Of a stretch of DNA of 64,000 nt, positions 44,731 to 56,979 are shown piece by piece. Below the pieces are notes generated by a model. That model was given only the letters and a program-made list of their open reading frames with translations, did no database searches and had not been told where the DNA came from. A program made the position numbers and the translations under genes. Each line of letters starts with the position of its first letter. The first letter of the stretch is position 1. The stretch is from Hydra vulgaris (lineage: Eukaryota; Cnidaria; Hydrozoa; Anthoathecata; Hydridae): assembly GCF_038396675.1 (NCBI RefSeq), contig NC_088920.1, positions 70,897,501 through 70,961,500 of the forward strand, written 5' to 3'.

Positions 44731-45420
44731 TTGAGGAAGGCATTTTTTACATATATTAAAAGTTGTATGATAGAAGAAATTATGGGGGAGGAAAAAAACC
44801 TAGTTGAAAACCCAGTTGAAACAAAAGATAGCACTGTTAGATTGTTTAGATTAAAGCTAACAGCTTGTGTTTCAGGAGGAAACAGTTTAAAACTTCTTGG
44901 AAGAAGACTGGTCCACCAAGAGCTAAATAATATGACTGCTGATAAAATAGTTTCAATATATAGCAAATACACAATCCGAATGGGTATAAGAATGGATACA
45001 TAAGTTTCAAAAACGGCATAAATAACCGAAACAAAGCTTGTGAAAAAAATTTTCCCAATTGAGAATAAATAAGGTTTATGAGCTATTCTTGAACTTATAA
45101 ACAATAACAGAAGAAACAATAATACTATTAAAAACAAATACAAACAGGACAAGTTGCTACTGCTTTACTCTCTGCACTAAGTAAGCAGAAAAAAAAGAAT
45201 CTCGAAAATGCAAAAAGATGAAGTAAAGACAAAAGAAAAATTAGCTAAAAAATAAAATAAAAGTAAAACCTCTTCTATTTTTGAATTTAAAAATATTGTT
45301 CTTACTTATGGTGCTATAGGAGTAGAATCTATTGTAGTTTTTGTCGTGTATTTTATTTATGCAAGAAAAGAAGAGTCTAAAAATAATAAAAACAGAGCCA
45401 AAAAAAACCCCCAGATTAAC
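44731..45420 (+). pseudogene. Unrecognised coding remnant, possibly of the same Polinton
   Basis: Frame 44731-45003 (90 codons) reads MIEEIMGEEKNLVENPVETK, then KLLGRRLVHQELNNMTADKI and VSIYSKYTIRMGIRMDT. After stops, coding-like pieces continue (KLVKKIFPIENK, then a Lys-rich stretch) and end with a hydrophobic span VVFVVYFIYARKEESK near 45337-45384 that could be a membrane segment. I cannot name it. Strand and position fit a further gene of the Polinton remnant, but that is inference. The - strand frames over it are shadows. Confidence 0.35.
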
Positions 45421-45464
45421 CTGTAAAAGATTGCTGGAGTATTTTTAAAGCTTGTCTCATAGTA

Positions 45465-45606
<142 letters not shown>

Positions 45607-45770
45607 TATCGGACAAAACGAGTGCAACCAAATAATGCTAATTTAGTTTCTTTATATAGAAGTGCTGCACTTCTTCAATTTAGAGAAATAATTATGTAAC
45701 TTTTTAGAGATAAAGTTCTTCAAGTTTTATTCATCACAAAGTTCATTATTTGTACACGAAAATTAATAAG

Positions 45771-46872
45771 TTAATCAAAAGTATTAAAAAAAGTTGATTT
45801 CCTTCTGGACAAAACAAGTGCAACAATTTTTGCTTTGTTGTTGATCACAGGATTGCATCTTTGAGGCATAGATTCGATTAGGTGATCAATGAAACTTTGT
45901 AGAATCGCTGCCCAGGCCTTTTGGATTTGTTCAAACAGTTGATCCTTATTACGAACACCTTCACGATTAATTTTGCGGTTGACGATCTCCCACAGGTTTT
46001 CGATAGGGTTGAGATCCGGAGATTGAGGCGGCCAATCCATCACCGATAGGTGGTTGTCTTAAAATCACTGCTTGACTACTTTTGCAGTGTGTTTCGGATC
46101 GTTGTCTTGCTGAAAAACCCATTTTATTGGCATATTCCATTCAGCATGAGGTAACACAACATCTTTCAGGATATTTTTATACATAAAACGGTCCATTATT
46201 CCATCTTTTCGATGTATTGAACCTAGACCGTTAGCAGAAAAACACCCCCAGACCATTACATTGCCTCCACCATGCTTCACGGTCTTATGGCAGTAACGTA
46301 AATCGAGGCGTTTTCCGGCCGGTTGACGTACACGGCAAATGCCATCGCTCCCAATGATGTTAAACTTCGATTCATCACTGAACAGGACAGTTCGCCATTT
46401 CTGCACATTCCAGTCAATATGAGATGTAGCAAACAGGAGTCTTTTCTTCTGGTTTTTTAGTGAAATTAGCGGTTTTTTTGCAGGGCGCAAAAAAACCGCT
46501 GGGTGAAAAGGGTGCTGTTGAAGCCGGATTGTTTTCGAGAAAACAATCCGGCTTCGGTGTTTTCTTGAAAACAATCCTTGTTCGGTCCAATACAGGCAGC
46601 TTTAATTGCTTTTGTATCTCGACTGATGATATCCAGGGATCCTTCTTGACGGATCTGACGATCATAGAATCCTCTCTAGAAGTGGTGGAACGCGGTCTTC
46701 CACCTTTGTTATCTGCTGCCAACTTCCCCGTAGAACGATATTTGGAACATAGTCTTGATAGGGTCCATTTTTTCACGCGATATTTATCACAAATACTTTT
46801 TTGTAACATTCCACTTACGTAATCACCAATAATTTTAATTCTTAGTTTCATTCCAAGACTGTCGGGAGCCAT
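45771..46872 (-). pseudogene. Tc1-like transposase, broken
   Basis: The start is taken as ATG 46872 (MAPDSLGMKLRIKIIGDYVS). The paired-like DNA-binding part follows (KSICDKYRVKKWTLSRLCSK, then GGRPRSTTSREDSMIVRSVK). At 46560-46465 two palindromes and a frameshift disturb the linker. The frame to 46065 then gives RTVLFSDESKFNIIGSDG (first Asp), HGGGNVMVWGCFSANGLG and WVFQQDNDPKHTAKVVKQ (second Asp). Two stops (TGA then TAA, about 46064-46056) precede MDWPPQSPDLNPIENLW (third residue Glu). The C-terminus ends near 45771. With one frameshift and two stops it is inactive, but it is otherwise full length (about 340 residues). Confidence 0.9.
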
Positions 46873-47156
46873 TTTTGCACTTGAAGTCATAAAAGTAATA
46901 AAAATCAATAATTACGCTTCTCAAGGCTTACCGTGTTACATTTACCTTGTGATGATACAATAATGCTCTGTGGAACACAACGTCTTGGTTGGATGTGGAC
47001 TGTATTGATGTAATGAAACACTTGTTGTATTTTGCTTCTTGTATTGATGTTCTTCGATAAAACACTTCGATAAAACTCACTTCGATAAACTGTCTTGATA
47101 ATACTGACTGATTGACTTTCACATACTGACTGAATTACATGTCGATTTACATGTCT

Positions 47157-47330
47157 CTTATATAGTAAAATGAACCTGTGTGAACCTGTTATGGAAAATT
47201 CTAAATGCTTCTTTTTGATGCTTCTGGATGCGTCTGGATGCTTCTGAATGTTTCTGGATGCTTCCAGATGCTTCTTCTGGAAACTTCTGGAAGCTTCTAA
47301 ATGCTTCTGGATACTTCCTTTAATTATTAA
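47157..47330 (-). promoter_or_regulatory. Heat-shock-element-like array with TATA box, upstream of Tc1-like transposase
   Basis: On the - strand a TATA box (TATATAAG, 47164-47157) stands about 285 bp upstream of the transposase ATG. About 110 bp further upstream, 47275-47297 reads TTC-TG-GAA-AC-TTC-TG-GAA-GC-TTC: five contiguous, alternately oriented nGAAn units, the exact heat-shock-factor binding pattern. It lies in a 10-bp-period tandem array (TTCTGGATGC-like, about 47208-47327) whose other units are one base off the consensus. Spacing relative to the TATA box fits an inducible promoter. Function is inferred from the motif only. Confidence 0.6.
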
Positions 47331-47409
47331 AAAACCTCCGTGACGTTGACATGGACCAGACTTAAGAAAATGAAACAAACCAAAAAAGTTGCACTTGTTT
47401 TGCCAACTT

Positions 47410-48830
47410 AAAATGAAGCTGCTAAGTAAGTTGAAATGGTTGTAATGAATGTCGGTTTAAATTTTGAGTTTCCCAAACTTGTTAGTACTCTTTCATTCAA
47501 TTTCAAAGCGTAAGGTCTCAAATCTTCTTCTTGGATTGCCTAGATATGTTGCTGTGTTGCTAGGTAAAATAACGCACTCAGTAAAACTAAAAGAAATGGT
47601 TGGAGAGTGTAGGCCGTCTTTCCAAATTATTCGCTTCAGACTAATCTCTGAATAAGTTAATGTCATTAACGGAATTGTTAATGTACATGTTACAGTAGAA
47701 TTTATATTCCAATAAACTGAGATTTCGAGCCATCTTGTAGTTATTGAATACCTATGTCTAAATTATTCACTCAAAAAAATCGTATCAACAATTTTGCAAT
47801 ACAGCCTGAAAAGTCAAACGCTAAAATAAACATCACAAAATTAGATATGGTTGACCTAACCGTTTTTACTTAAATGGGATGTTACCATACCACTTCTTCG
47901 AAGAAATGTTCCACAGCCTTGCTGGTTCGTGCCGTAACTCGAGCGATGAAATAAATATTTTAAATACTGAAGATATTTTTCAAGCTGTAACACCTTAAGG
48001 ATTTTATGCAGACACCCAACTTTTTTTTTGCCAATAAATTTTAGATCTGTCAGTGATCGGCATTTATCGGGAAGTGGTCACAAATAAAAAAACACAGGAG
48101 AGGTATCCAAATAAATATTTCCCGATCAGCTGGCACTGGGTCAGTAGACGTTATTATATTCCTTGTCATGTACGCTTTTGCTCAGTTCAAGCAAGGACGA
48201 TTCCGTAATATATTGCTTATTAATTTAATTAAAAATTTTTTTTTTGCTATCATATTATTCGTTTTCATTTCTCCATAGAATAGCGGCTTGATAGTATTTA
48301 ACCGTGGAGGAAAATGTTTTTTGGGGGGTTAACAAAATGTTTTCTTAGAGAAAGTATCAAAAAAGCTCAAGGAGGGGGTTACAAAAAAATTTAAGCGGGC
48401 AAAGTGATCAAGTGGCGTCAAACTCCACTTTTATATTTTCTAAGATTTCTGCCGCTAATTTTATAATATTTATAAAAATGCTAACTACTCTAACTAAAGT
48501 AACACAAATTAAACAAGGGACACAAAAAATATTCCTAAAAAAGTTACACCCGACTCCATCTGTTATGAATAACAAAAACCGAGAAATTGTTTATTTTAAC
48601 AGAAAAAGAAAACGTAAATTTAAATTTTACTAAATAATACATTTTAATTATTATTTTTTTAAGTTTAAATGAAGAAACAAAAGTATAAAATCATCATCAT
48701 TAGCATATAGTAAATTATTATCGTGAGAGTTATAAGTTATATCAAGTAACGTTTTTTTTAAATATTGCATACTATAATTCCGGATGGAATCGAATTGATT
48801 AGATCACCTTTTATATTTAATTATACTTTG
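47410..48830. other. No recognised gene; weak coding-like stretches
   Basis: Frames at 47464-47655 and 48412-48633 (+) have no family match that I recognise. The GC-richer patch at 47860-48200 reads protein-like in broken frames but could not be assigned. It lies on the far side of the Tc1-like element from the ATPase remnant, so it could be more of that Polinton. Confidence 0.35.
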
Positions 48831-48833
48831 AAC

Positions 48834-49102
<269 letters not shown>

Positions 49103-49472
49103 TGTAATAACAAAATCTTTGCTTCCAAAATTCTTGAAACTTTTTATAAAAAAAGTTTAACCCAATAATTTCATCTCTAAAGTTATAATTAATATTACTT
49201 ACAATTTATAAAATATAAAAATTTTATAGCGATGAACAAAGAAATAAACAAACGTTTTTTACTTATTTGAAAACGCACTGTTCGAATGCTAATAAAAGTT
49301 AAGAATTTATATAAACGAACTAAATAGGAGTTCTCTAACTTTTAAAGAAAAACATTCGTCAATTATACTTTATCAACAGATAAACTTATATATTATTTAA
49401 TAAATGATTATAATTTATAACATTAAAATTATATAAATCATAGATATTATTATATTGAAACTAAAATAATAA

Positions 49473-52400
49473 TCAAATAATTAACCAACTCTGTTCTGTT
49501 GCTAGCTGTTTTTCGAAATTATTTAAACAGTTTGCGATATTATTTTTTGTTGACATTGTATCCGGATGGTAGATACCTAAAATTTCAGTTTGTATTTTAT
49601 CAAAAGAATAATAAATGTCTAAAGCTTCGTTATATTTTCCCATTTCGCTCAAACAGCTTGCAATATTACATTTTGTTCCCATAGTATCCGGATGGTTGAT
49701 ACCTAAAATTTCAGTTTGTATTTTATCAACAGAATAATAAATTTCTAAAGCTTCGTTATACTTTCCCATCTCGCTCAAACAGCTTGCAATATTACATTTT
49801 GTTCCCATAGTATCCGGATGGTTGATACCTAAAATTTCAGTTTGTATTTTATCAACAGAATAATAAATTTCTAAAGCTTCGTTATACTTTCCCATCTCGC
49901 TCAAACAGCTTGCAATATTACATTTTGTTCCCATAGTATCCGGATGGTTGATACCTAAAATTTCAGTTTGTATTTTATCAACAGAATAATAAATTTCTAA
50001 AGCTTCGTTATATTTTCCCATTTCGTTCAAACAGGTTGCGATATTATTTTTTGTTGACATTGTAGACGGATGGTTGATACCTAAAATTTCAGTCTGTATT
50101 TTATCAACAGAATAATAAATTTCTAAAGCTTCGTTATGTTTTCCCATTTGCTTTAAACAGATTGCGATATTATTTTTTATTGACATTGTATTCGGATGGT
50201 TGATACCTAAAATTTCAGTTTTTATTTTATCAACAGAATAATAAACTTCTAAAGCTTCGTTATGTTTTCCCATTTGCTTTAAACAGATTGCGATATTATT
50301 TTTTATTGACATTGTATTCGGATGGTTGATACCTAAAATTTCAGTTTGTATTTTATCAACAGAATAATAAATTTCTAAAGCTTCGTTATATTTTCCCATT
50401 TTGTACAAACAGCTTGCGAAATTATTTTTTGTTGACATTGTATCCGGATGGTAGATACCTAAAATTTCAGCTTGTATTTTATCAAAAGAATAATAAATGT
50501 CTAAAGCTTCGTTATATTTTCCCATTTCGCTCAAACAGCTTGCAATATTACATTTTGTTCCCATAGTATCCGGATGGTTGATACCTAAAATTTCAGTTTG
50601 TATTTTATCAACAGAATAATAAATTTCTAAAGCTTCGTTATACTTTCCCATCTCGCTCAAACAGCTTGCAATATTACATTTTGTTCCCATAGTATCCGGA
50701 TGGTTGATACCTAAAATTTCAGTTTGTATTTTATCAACAGAATAATAAATTTCTAAAGCTTCGTTATACTTTCCCATCTCGCTCAAACAGCTTGCAATAT
50801 TACATTTTGTTCCCATAGTATCCGGATGGTTGATACCTAAAATTTCAGTTTGTATTTTATCAATAGAATAATAAATTTCTAAAGCTTCGTTATATTTTCC
50901 CATTTCGTTCAAACAGGTTGCGATATTATTTTTTGTTGACATTGTAGACGGATGGTTGATACCTAAAATTTCAGTCTGTATTTTATCAACAGAATAATAA
51001 ATTTCTAAAGCTTCGTTATGTTTTCCCATTTGCTTTAAACAGATTGCGATATTATTTTTTATTGACATTGTATTCGGATGGTTGATACCTAAAATTTCAG
51101 TTTTTATTTTATCAACAGAATAATAAATTTCTAAAGCTTCGTTATGTTTTCCCATTTGCTTTAAACAGATTGCGATATTATTTTTTATTGACATTGTATT
51201 CGGATGGTTGATACCTAAAATTTCAGTTTGTATTTTATCAACAGAATAATAAATTTCTAAAGCTTCGTTATATTTTCCCATTTTGTACAAACAGCTTGCG
51301 ATATTATTTTTTGTTGACATTGTATCCGGATGGTAGATACCTAAAATTTCAGTTTGTATTTTATCAAAAGAATAATAAATGTCTAAAGCTTCGTTATATT
51401 TTCCCATTTCGCTCAAACAGCTTGCAATATTACATTTTGTTCCCATAGTATCCGGATGGTTGATACCTAAAATTTCAGTTTGTCTTTTATCAACAGAATA
51501 ATAAATTTCTAAAGCTTCGTTATACTTTCCCATCTCGCTCAAACAGCTTGCAATATTACATTTTGTTCCCATAGTATCCGGATGGTTGATACCTAAAATT
51601 TCAGTTTGTATTTTATCAACAGAATAATAAATTTCTAAAGCTTCGTTATACTTTCCCATCTCGCTCAAACAGCTTGCAATATTACATTTTGTTCCCATAG
51701 TATCCGGATGGTTGATACCTAAAATTTCAGTTTGTATTTTATCAACAGAATAATAAATTTCTAAAGCTTCGTTATATTTTCCCATTTCGTTCAAACAGGT
51801 TGCGATATTATTTTTTGTTGACATTGTAGACGGATGGTTGATACCTAAAATTTCAGTCTGTATTTTATCAACAGAATAATAAATTTCTAAAGCTTCGTTA
51901 TGTTTTCCCATTTGCTTTAAACAGATTGCGATATTATTTTTTATTGACATTGTATTCGGATGGTTGATACCTAAAATTTCAGTTTTTATTTTATCAACAG
52001 AATAATAAATTTCTAAAGCTTCGTTATGTTTTCCCATTTGCTTTAAACAGGTTGCGATATTATTTTTTGTTGACATTGTAGACGGATGGTTGATACCTAA
52101 AATTTCAGTTTTTATTTTATCAACAGAATAATAAATTTCTAAAGCTTCGTTATGTTTTCTCATTTGCTTTAAACAGGTTGCGATATTATTTTTTGTTGAC
52201 ATTGTATTCGGATGGTTGATACCTAAAATTTCAGTTTGTATTTTATCAACAGAATAATAAATTTCTAAAGCTTCGTTATATTTTCCCATATCGCTCACAC
52301 AGTTAGCGATATTATTTTTTGTTGACATTGTATCCGGATGGTTGATACCTAAAATTTCAGTTTGTATTTTATCAACAGAATAATAAATTTCTAAAGCTTC

Positions 52401-55400
52401 GTTATATTTTCCCATATCGCTCAAACAGTTTGCGATATTATGTTTTGTTCCCATAGTATCCGGATGGTTGATACCTAAAATTTCAGTTTGTATTTTATCA
52501 ACAGAATAATAAATTTCTAAAGCTTCGTTATATTTTCCCATATCGCTCAAACAGTTTGCGATACTATGTTTTGTTGACATTGTAGACGGATGGTTGATAC
52601 CTAAAATTTCAGTTTGTATTTTATCAACAGAATAATAAATTTCTAAAGCTTCGTTATATTTTCCCATTTTGTACAAACAGCTTGCGATATTATTTTTTGT
52701 TGACATTGTATTCGGATGGTTGATACCTAAAATTTCAGTTTGTATTTTATCAACAGAATAATAAATTTCTAAAGCTTCGTTATATTTTCCCATTTTGTAC
52801 AAACAGCTTGCGATATTATTTTTTGTTGACGTTGTAACCGGATGGTTGATACCTAAAATTTCAGTTTTTATTTTATCAACAGAATAATAAATTTCTAAAG
52901 CTTCGTTATATTTTCCCATTTTGTACAAACAGCTTGCGATATTATTTTTTGTTGACATTGTATTCGGATGGTTGATACCTAAAATTTCAGTTTGTATTTT
53001 ATCAACAGAATAATAAATTTCTAAAGCTTCGTTATATTTTCCCATATCGCTCAAACAGTTTGCGATATTTTGTTTTGTTGACATTGTATCCGGATGGTTG
53101 ATACCTAAAATTTCAGTTTGTATTTTATCAACAGAATAATAAATTTCTAAAGCTTCGTTATATTTTCCCATTTTGCTCAAACAGTTTGCGATATTTTGTT
53201 TTGTTGACATTGTATCCGGATGGTTGATACCTAAAATTTCAGTTTGTATTTTATCAACAGAATAATACATTTCTAAAGCTTCGTTATATTTTCCCATTTT
53301 GCTCAAACAGTTTGCGATATTTTGTTTTGTTGACATTGTATCCGGATGGTTGATACCTAAAATTTCAGTTTGTATTTTATCAACAGAATAATACATTTCT
53401 AAAGCTTTGTTATATTTTCCCATATCGCTCACACAGTTAGCGATATTATGTTTTGTTGACATTGTAGACGGATGGTTGATACCTAAAATTTCAGTTTTTA
53501 TTTTATCAACAGAATAATAAATTTCTAAAGCTTCGTTATATTTTCCCATTTTGCTCAAACAGTTTGCGATATTTTGTTTTGTTGACATTGTATCCGGATG
53601 GTTGATACCTAAAATTTCAGTTTGTATTTTATCAACAGAATAATAAATTTCTAAAGCTTCGTTATATTTTCCCATTTTGTACAAACAGCTTGCAATATTA
53701 TGTTTTGCTGACATTGTATCCGGATGGTTGATACCTAAAATTTCAGTTCGTATTTTATCAACAGAATAATAAATTTCTAAAGCTTCGTTATATTTTCCAA
53801 TATCGCTCAAACAGTTTGCGATATTATGTTTTGTTGACATTGTATCCGGATGGTTGATACCTAAAATTTCAGTTTGTATTTTATCAACAGAATAATAAAT
53901 TTCTAAAGCTTTGTTATATTTTCCCATTTTGCTCAAACAGTTTGCGATATTATGTTTTGCTGACATTGTATCCGGATGGTTGATACCTAAAATTTCAGTT
54001 TGTATTTTATCAACAGAATAATAAATTTCTAAAGCTTCGTTATATTTTCCCATTTTGTTCAAACAGTTAGCGATATTATGTTTTGTTGACGTTGTATCCG
54101 GATGGTTGATACCTAAAATTTCAGTTTGTATTTTATCAACAGAATAATTAATTTCTAAAGCTTCGTTATATTTTCCCATTTTGTTCAAACAGTTAGCGAT
54201 ATTATGTTTTGTTAACATTGTAGACGGATGGTTGATACCTAAAATTTCAGTTTTTATTTTATCAACAGAATAATAAATTTCTAAAGCTTCGCTATATTTT
54301 CCCATTTTGTTTAAACAGTTTGCGATATTAAATTTTGTTTCAAACGTGAATTTATTATCTTCACCATAAGCTTCTGTATTAAAATTTTGAATAACTTTTA
54401 ATATTTCGATTGCTTCTTCAAATAAACCTTTACATGATAATAATATTTGAATAGAAGTAGTCATATGATAGAAGGTTTTTGATACTTTTTTTCCATTATT
54501 ACGAAACATGTAGATAAAATGAAAAACAAATTGATTTCCGTAATCCACGTGATCTTTTACTTCATTCAATTCAACTTTAAAATAATTTTCGATTAACTCA
54601 ATATATGTATTTGTTGTTGAATTTCTCTTTTGAAAACATTTACATGTCAACTGTGTAAGTTCGTGTATTGTATATTTTTTATCTTCAAAACAGTTTAGTA
54701 AAGAAAAACTCATTAGTAATCCAATGGTTTTATCTATTAAAAATTCATCATTTACTTCCAAGTGATTTGAGATTTGGATTATTAATTGTTGACTGATGTT
54801 TTGACCATCGCAATGAGATAAACAGTTTAGTAATTTAAATAGGAAAGGTTGAGTTTTTTCTAATTTTATTAAAACTAAGTTAATTGCTTTTATTGCAGAC
54901 TTTGATTCTTCTTCGGATGGAAAGTCATTATTGTCTAATATTTCTGAAGGTTTTGATCTATATCGATCTATATATTTTTCTATCGAAATTTTATGTATAT
55001 TTATATATTTTATTGCCTGAGTAATTGCAAACGGATGATATCCAAGTTCTTTAATTAAGTTTCTTATGTTTTCATCAGTGTTTTCTTTAACAATGCTTTT
55101 AACATAATCAAATGCTTCTTTAGAAGAAAAAACATCAACTAGCATTTTATTTACATTATTCGACCACGTTCTCCATTGGGAGGTAATCAACGTAAATGAA
55201 TTCGGTTTCTTTGAAATGTACATTGATAAATTTTTAACACTTTCATCGTCGACGTTGTCAAAAATATACAAAGTCTTTTCATTTTTATAATAGTTGTGAA
55301 TTTTTTCAACAATCACTTTTATATTAAAATATTCACCTTTCGAATCATGAACTTCAAATCCTAATATTTGACATTGGTTTCTCATTGAAGATTGTAACAC

Positions 55401-55603
55401 TCCAAATGCTGCGTCAATCCAAACAAAGTTTTTATAGAAGTTATAAGACATTTCACAATATTTTCTGGCAATATGTGTCTTTCCGACGCCCGACATTCCA
55501 AATAATACTAAAGTTGACTTATTTGCATCTTGTAAAAAACATTGTTGAATTTCACAAAGTAGTTTTTCGCGTGAAAATAAATTTTCTGATAAAGGTTGAG
55601 CAC
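49473..55603 (-). CDS. NB-ARC/TPR protein (NLR-like), large 3' exon
   Basis: One open exon of 2042 codons from a splice acceptor (TATTTTTAG|GTGCTCAACC at 55603) to TGA at 49473. Because the first Met (55496) lies inside the nucleotide-binding loop, the start must be in an upstream exon that I did not find. N-terminal NTPase: Walker A GMSGVGKT (about 55499-55476), Walker B TLYIFDNVDD (about 55275-55245), LITSQWRTW, and LGYHPFAITQA in the place of the GLPLA box. A winged-helix region follows to about residue 350. Then about 38 complete tetratricopeptide repeats of 42 residues (consensus GINHPDTMSTKxNIAxCL, then xxMGKYNEALEIYYSVDKI), kinesin-light-chain type, and a short tail FEKQLATEQSWLII. NB-ARC plus TPR is a known arrangement of Hydra and other invertebrate NLR-like immune proteins: ATP-driven oligomerisation with repeats sensing the ligand. 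No lesion is seen. It is probably a working host gene. Confidence 0.92.
49490..54365 (-). repeat. 126-bp coding repeat array with 882-bp higher-order copies
   Basis: About 38.7 units of 126 bp, each one TPR. The variant unit GGTAGATACC (IYHP instead of INHP) recurs at 49567, 50449 and 51331, exactly 882 bp (7 units) apart. The seven-unit blocks between are nearly identical (order N-N-S-D-D-D-Y variants). The upstream half lacks this periodicity. This indicates recent block duplication by unequal exchange in the 3' half of the array. Confidence 0.95.
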
Positions 55604-55605
55604 CT

Positions 55606-56941
55606 AAAAATATACGTATGATTAGATCTATTATAATTACTTATTATCTCAATTAAAATAAGTTTAATATCGTTTATTTACTAAAATGTTTCAATTTTTA
55701 GAAATTCTTCTATTTTTTCAAATACAGCGCGTTATTATTAGCGTAATATGTCGAACTCAAAAAAGTCTTTAAAAATATAAAATAATAATAGTTTTAAAAA
55801 AAAAAATTTGAAAAAGTTTCATTTTATGCTATAACTATTTTACAAATTTTAAAAAGTTTTCGTAAAAAAAACTCAATGTACTTTGTAAGCTTAACATTTT
55901 GAAAAAACGTCAAGCAATTATTGTTACTCTAGAGAATACACGTAAAAATACAATTTAATTTGCACTAAATTTAAATTTCTGAGTTTTAAACTGAGTTTTT
56001 AAGTTTAGATTTCGGATCATGAGAAAAATATTTTTTAAAGCATGTGTTTTACCAACCCCTAGTGTAAATGTTTAAGTTTCATATAATTATCATTTTTTTA
56101 ATGTATATAGATTATTTATATATATAGATATTATTATTTTTTTGGTTTCGAATTCTAAAAATTGCATAATTTATTTAGTTAATAAATGGAATATATATAC
56201 AGTTTACTCTGGTTATGAGTTTAATTTAAAAATTTTTAGTAAACATTCTGTGAAACTTTAGCTAAAGTACAGAAAAATGATTTCTCGATACACCTTCAGA
56301 CCATTGTATACTTTTGTACTCTGTATCATTGCATACTATTAAACTCTTGGAAATTAAAGTGCAGATAACTTATGCACTAGAACTGCCAATTCGTTTTACT
56401 CTGAGGCTCTAAATAAGAAAATTTGCAAATCTAGATTAAACCATATAGCCTACATTTCTAAATGAAATGTCAAGATGTACTAGTACGTATTTCCTATAGT
56501 CATAAGTGATCATGTACCCAGTAAACATTCTCCGTTGATTTGATGTTAAAGTTAGGTCGATTTTTTGAGAAACACTTAGAAACACCTAGAAAGAGAATAA
56601 TTAATTAACCTGATTTAAACCTCATTTGAAAGTTGATAAATGCCTTAATATTGTTGCTTATTTTAAGACTAATTTTCCCCCTGTTCTCAACATTAAAATT
56701 AGGTCATTATATTTATATTACTTCTTAGACGTTGTTTTAATATGTTTTGAAGATTTTGCTAACGTTATGATTATTTTTCAACAAGATATTAACTTTGGAA
56801 ACTTTTAACTTTGTAAACAATTACTAGACCAACATTTAGAGGTTTGACAATAAATATTGTTTGCAGGGTGGAATTAAAGTGTAGCAAGTGTAACATTTGG
56901 TTGAGTCAACATATTTCAATTTACTATTATTATTAGTATTA

Positions 56942-56979
<38 letters not shown>

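Noticed and set aside
44706..45152. 148-codon - strand hydrophobic frame resembling a membrane protein
   Set aside because: It is antisense to a more protein-like + strand frame, and hydrophobic Leu/Ile/Phe-rich frames are common on the reverse of Lys/Asn-rich coding DNA.
46460..46822. 120-codon + strand frame
   Set aside because: It is antisense to the Tc1-like transposase DNA-binding region.
49490..54365. Regular 126-bp spacing suggesting a CRISPR array or satellite DNA
   Set aside because: The repeat is coding throughout without a stop, encodes canonical TPRs and has no spacer/repeat alternation.
55385..55621. 78-codon + strand frame over the NB-ARC start, and 49499-49684 + at its end
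   Set aside because: Both are antisense shadows of the - strand NB-ARC/TPR exon.
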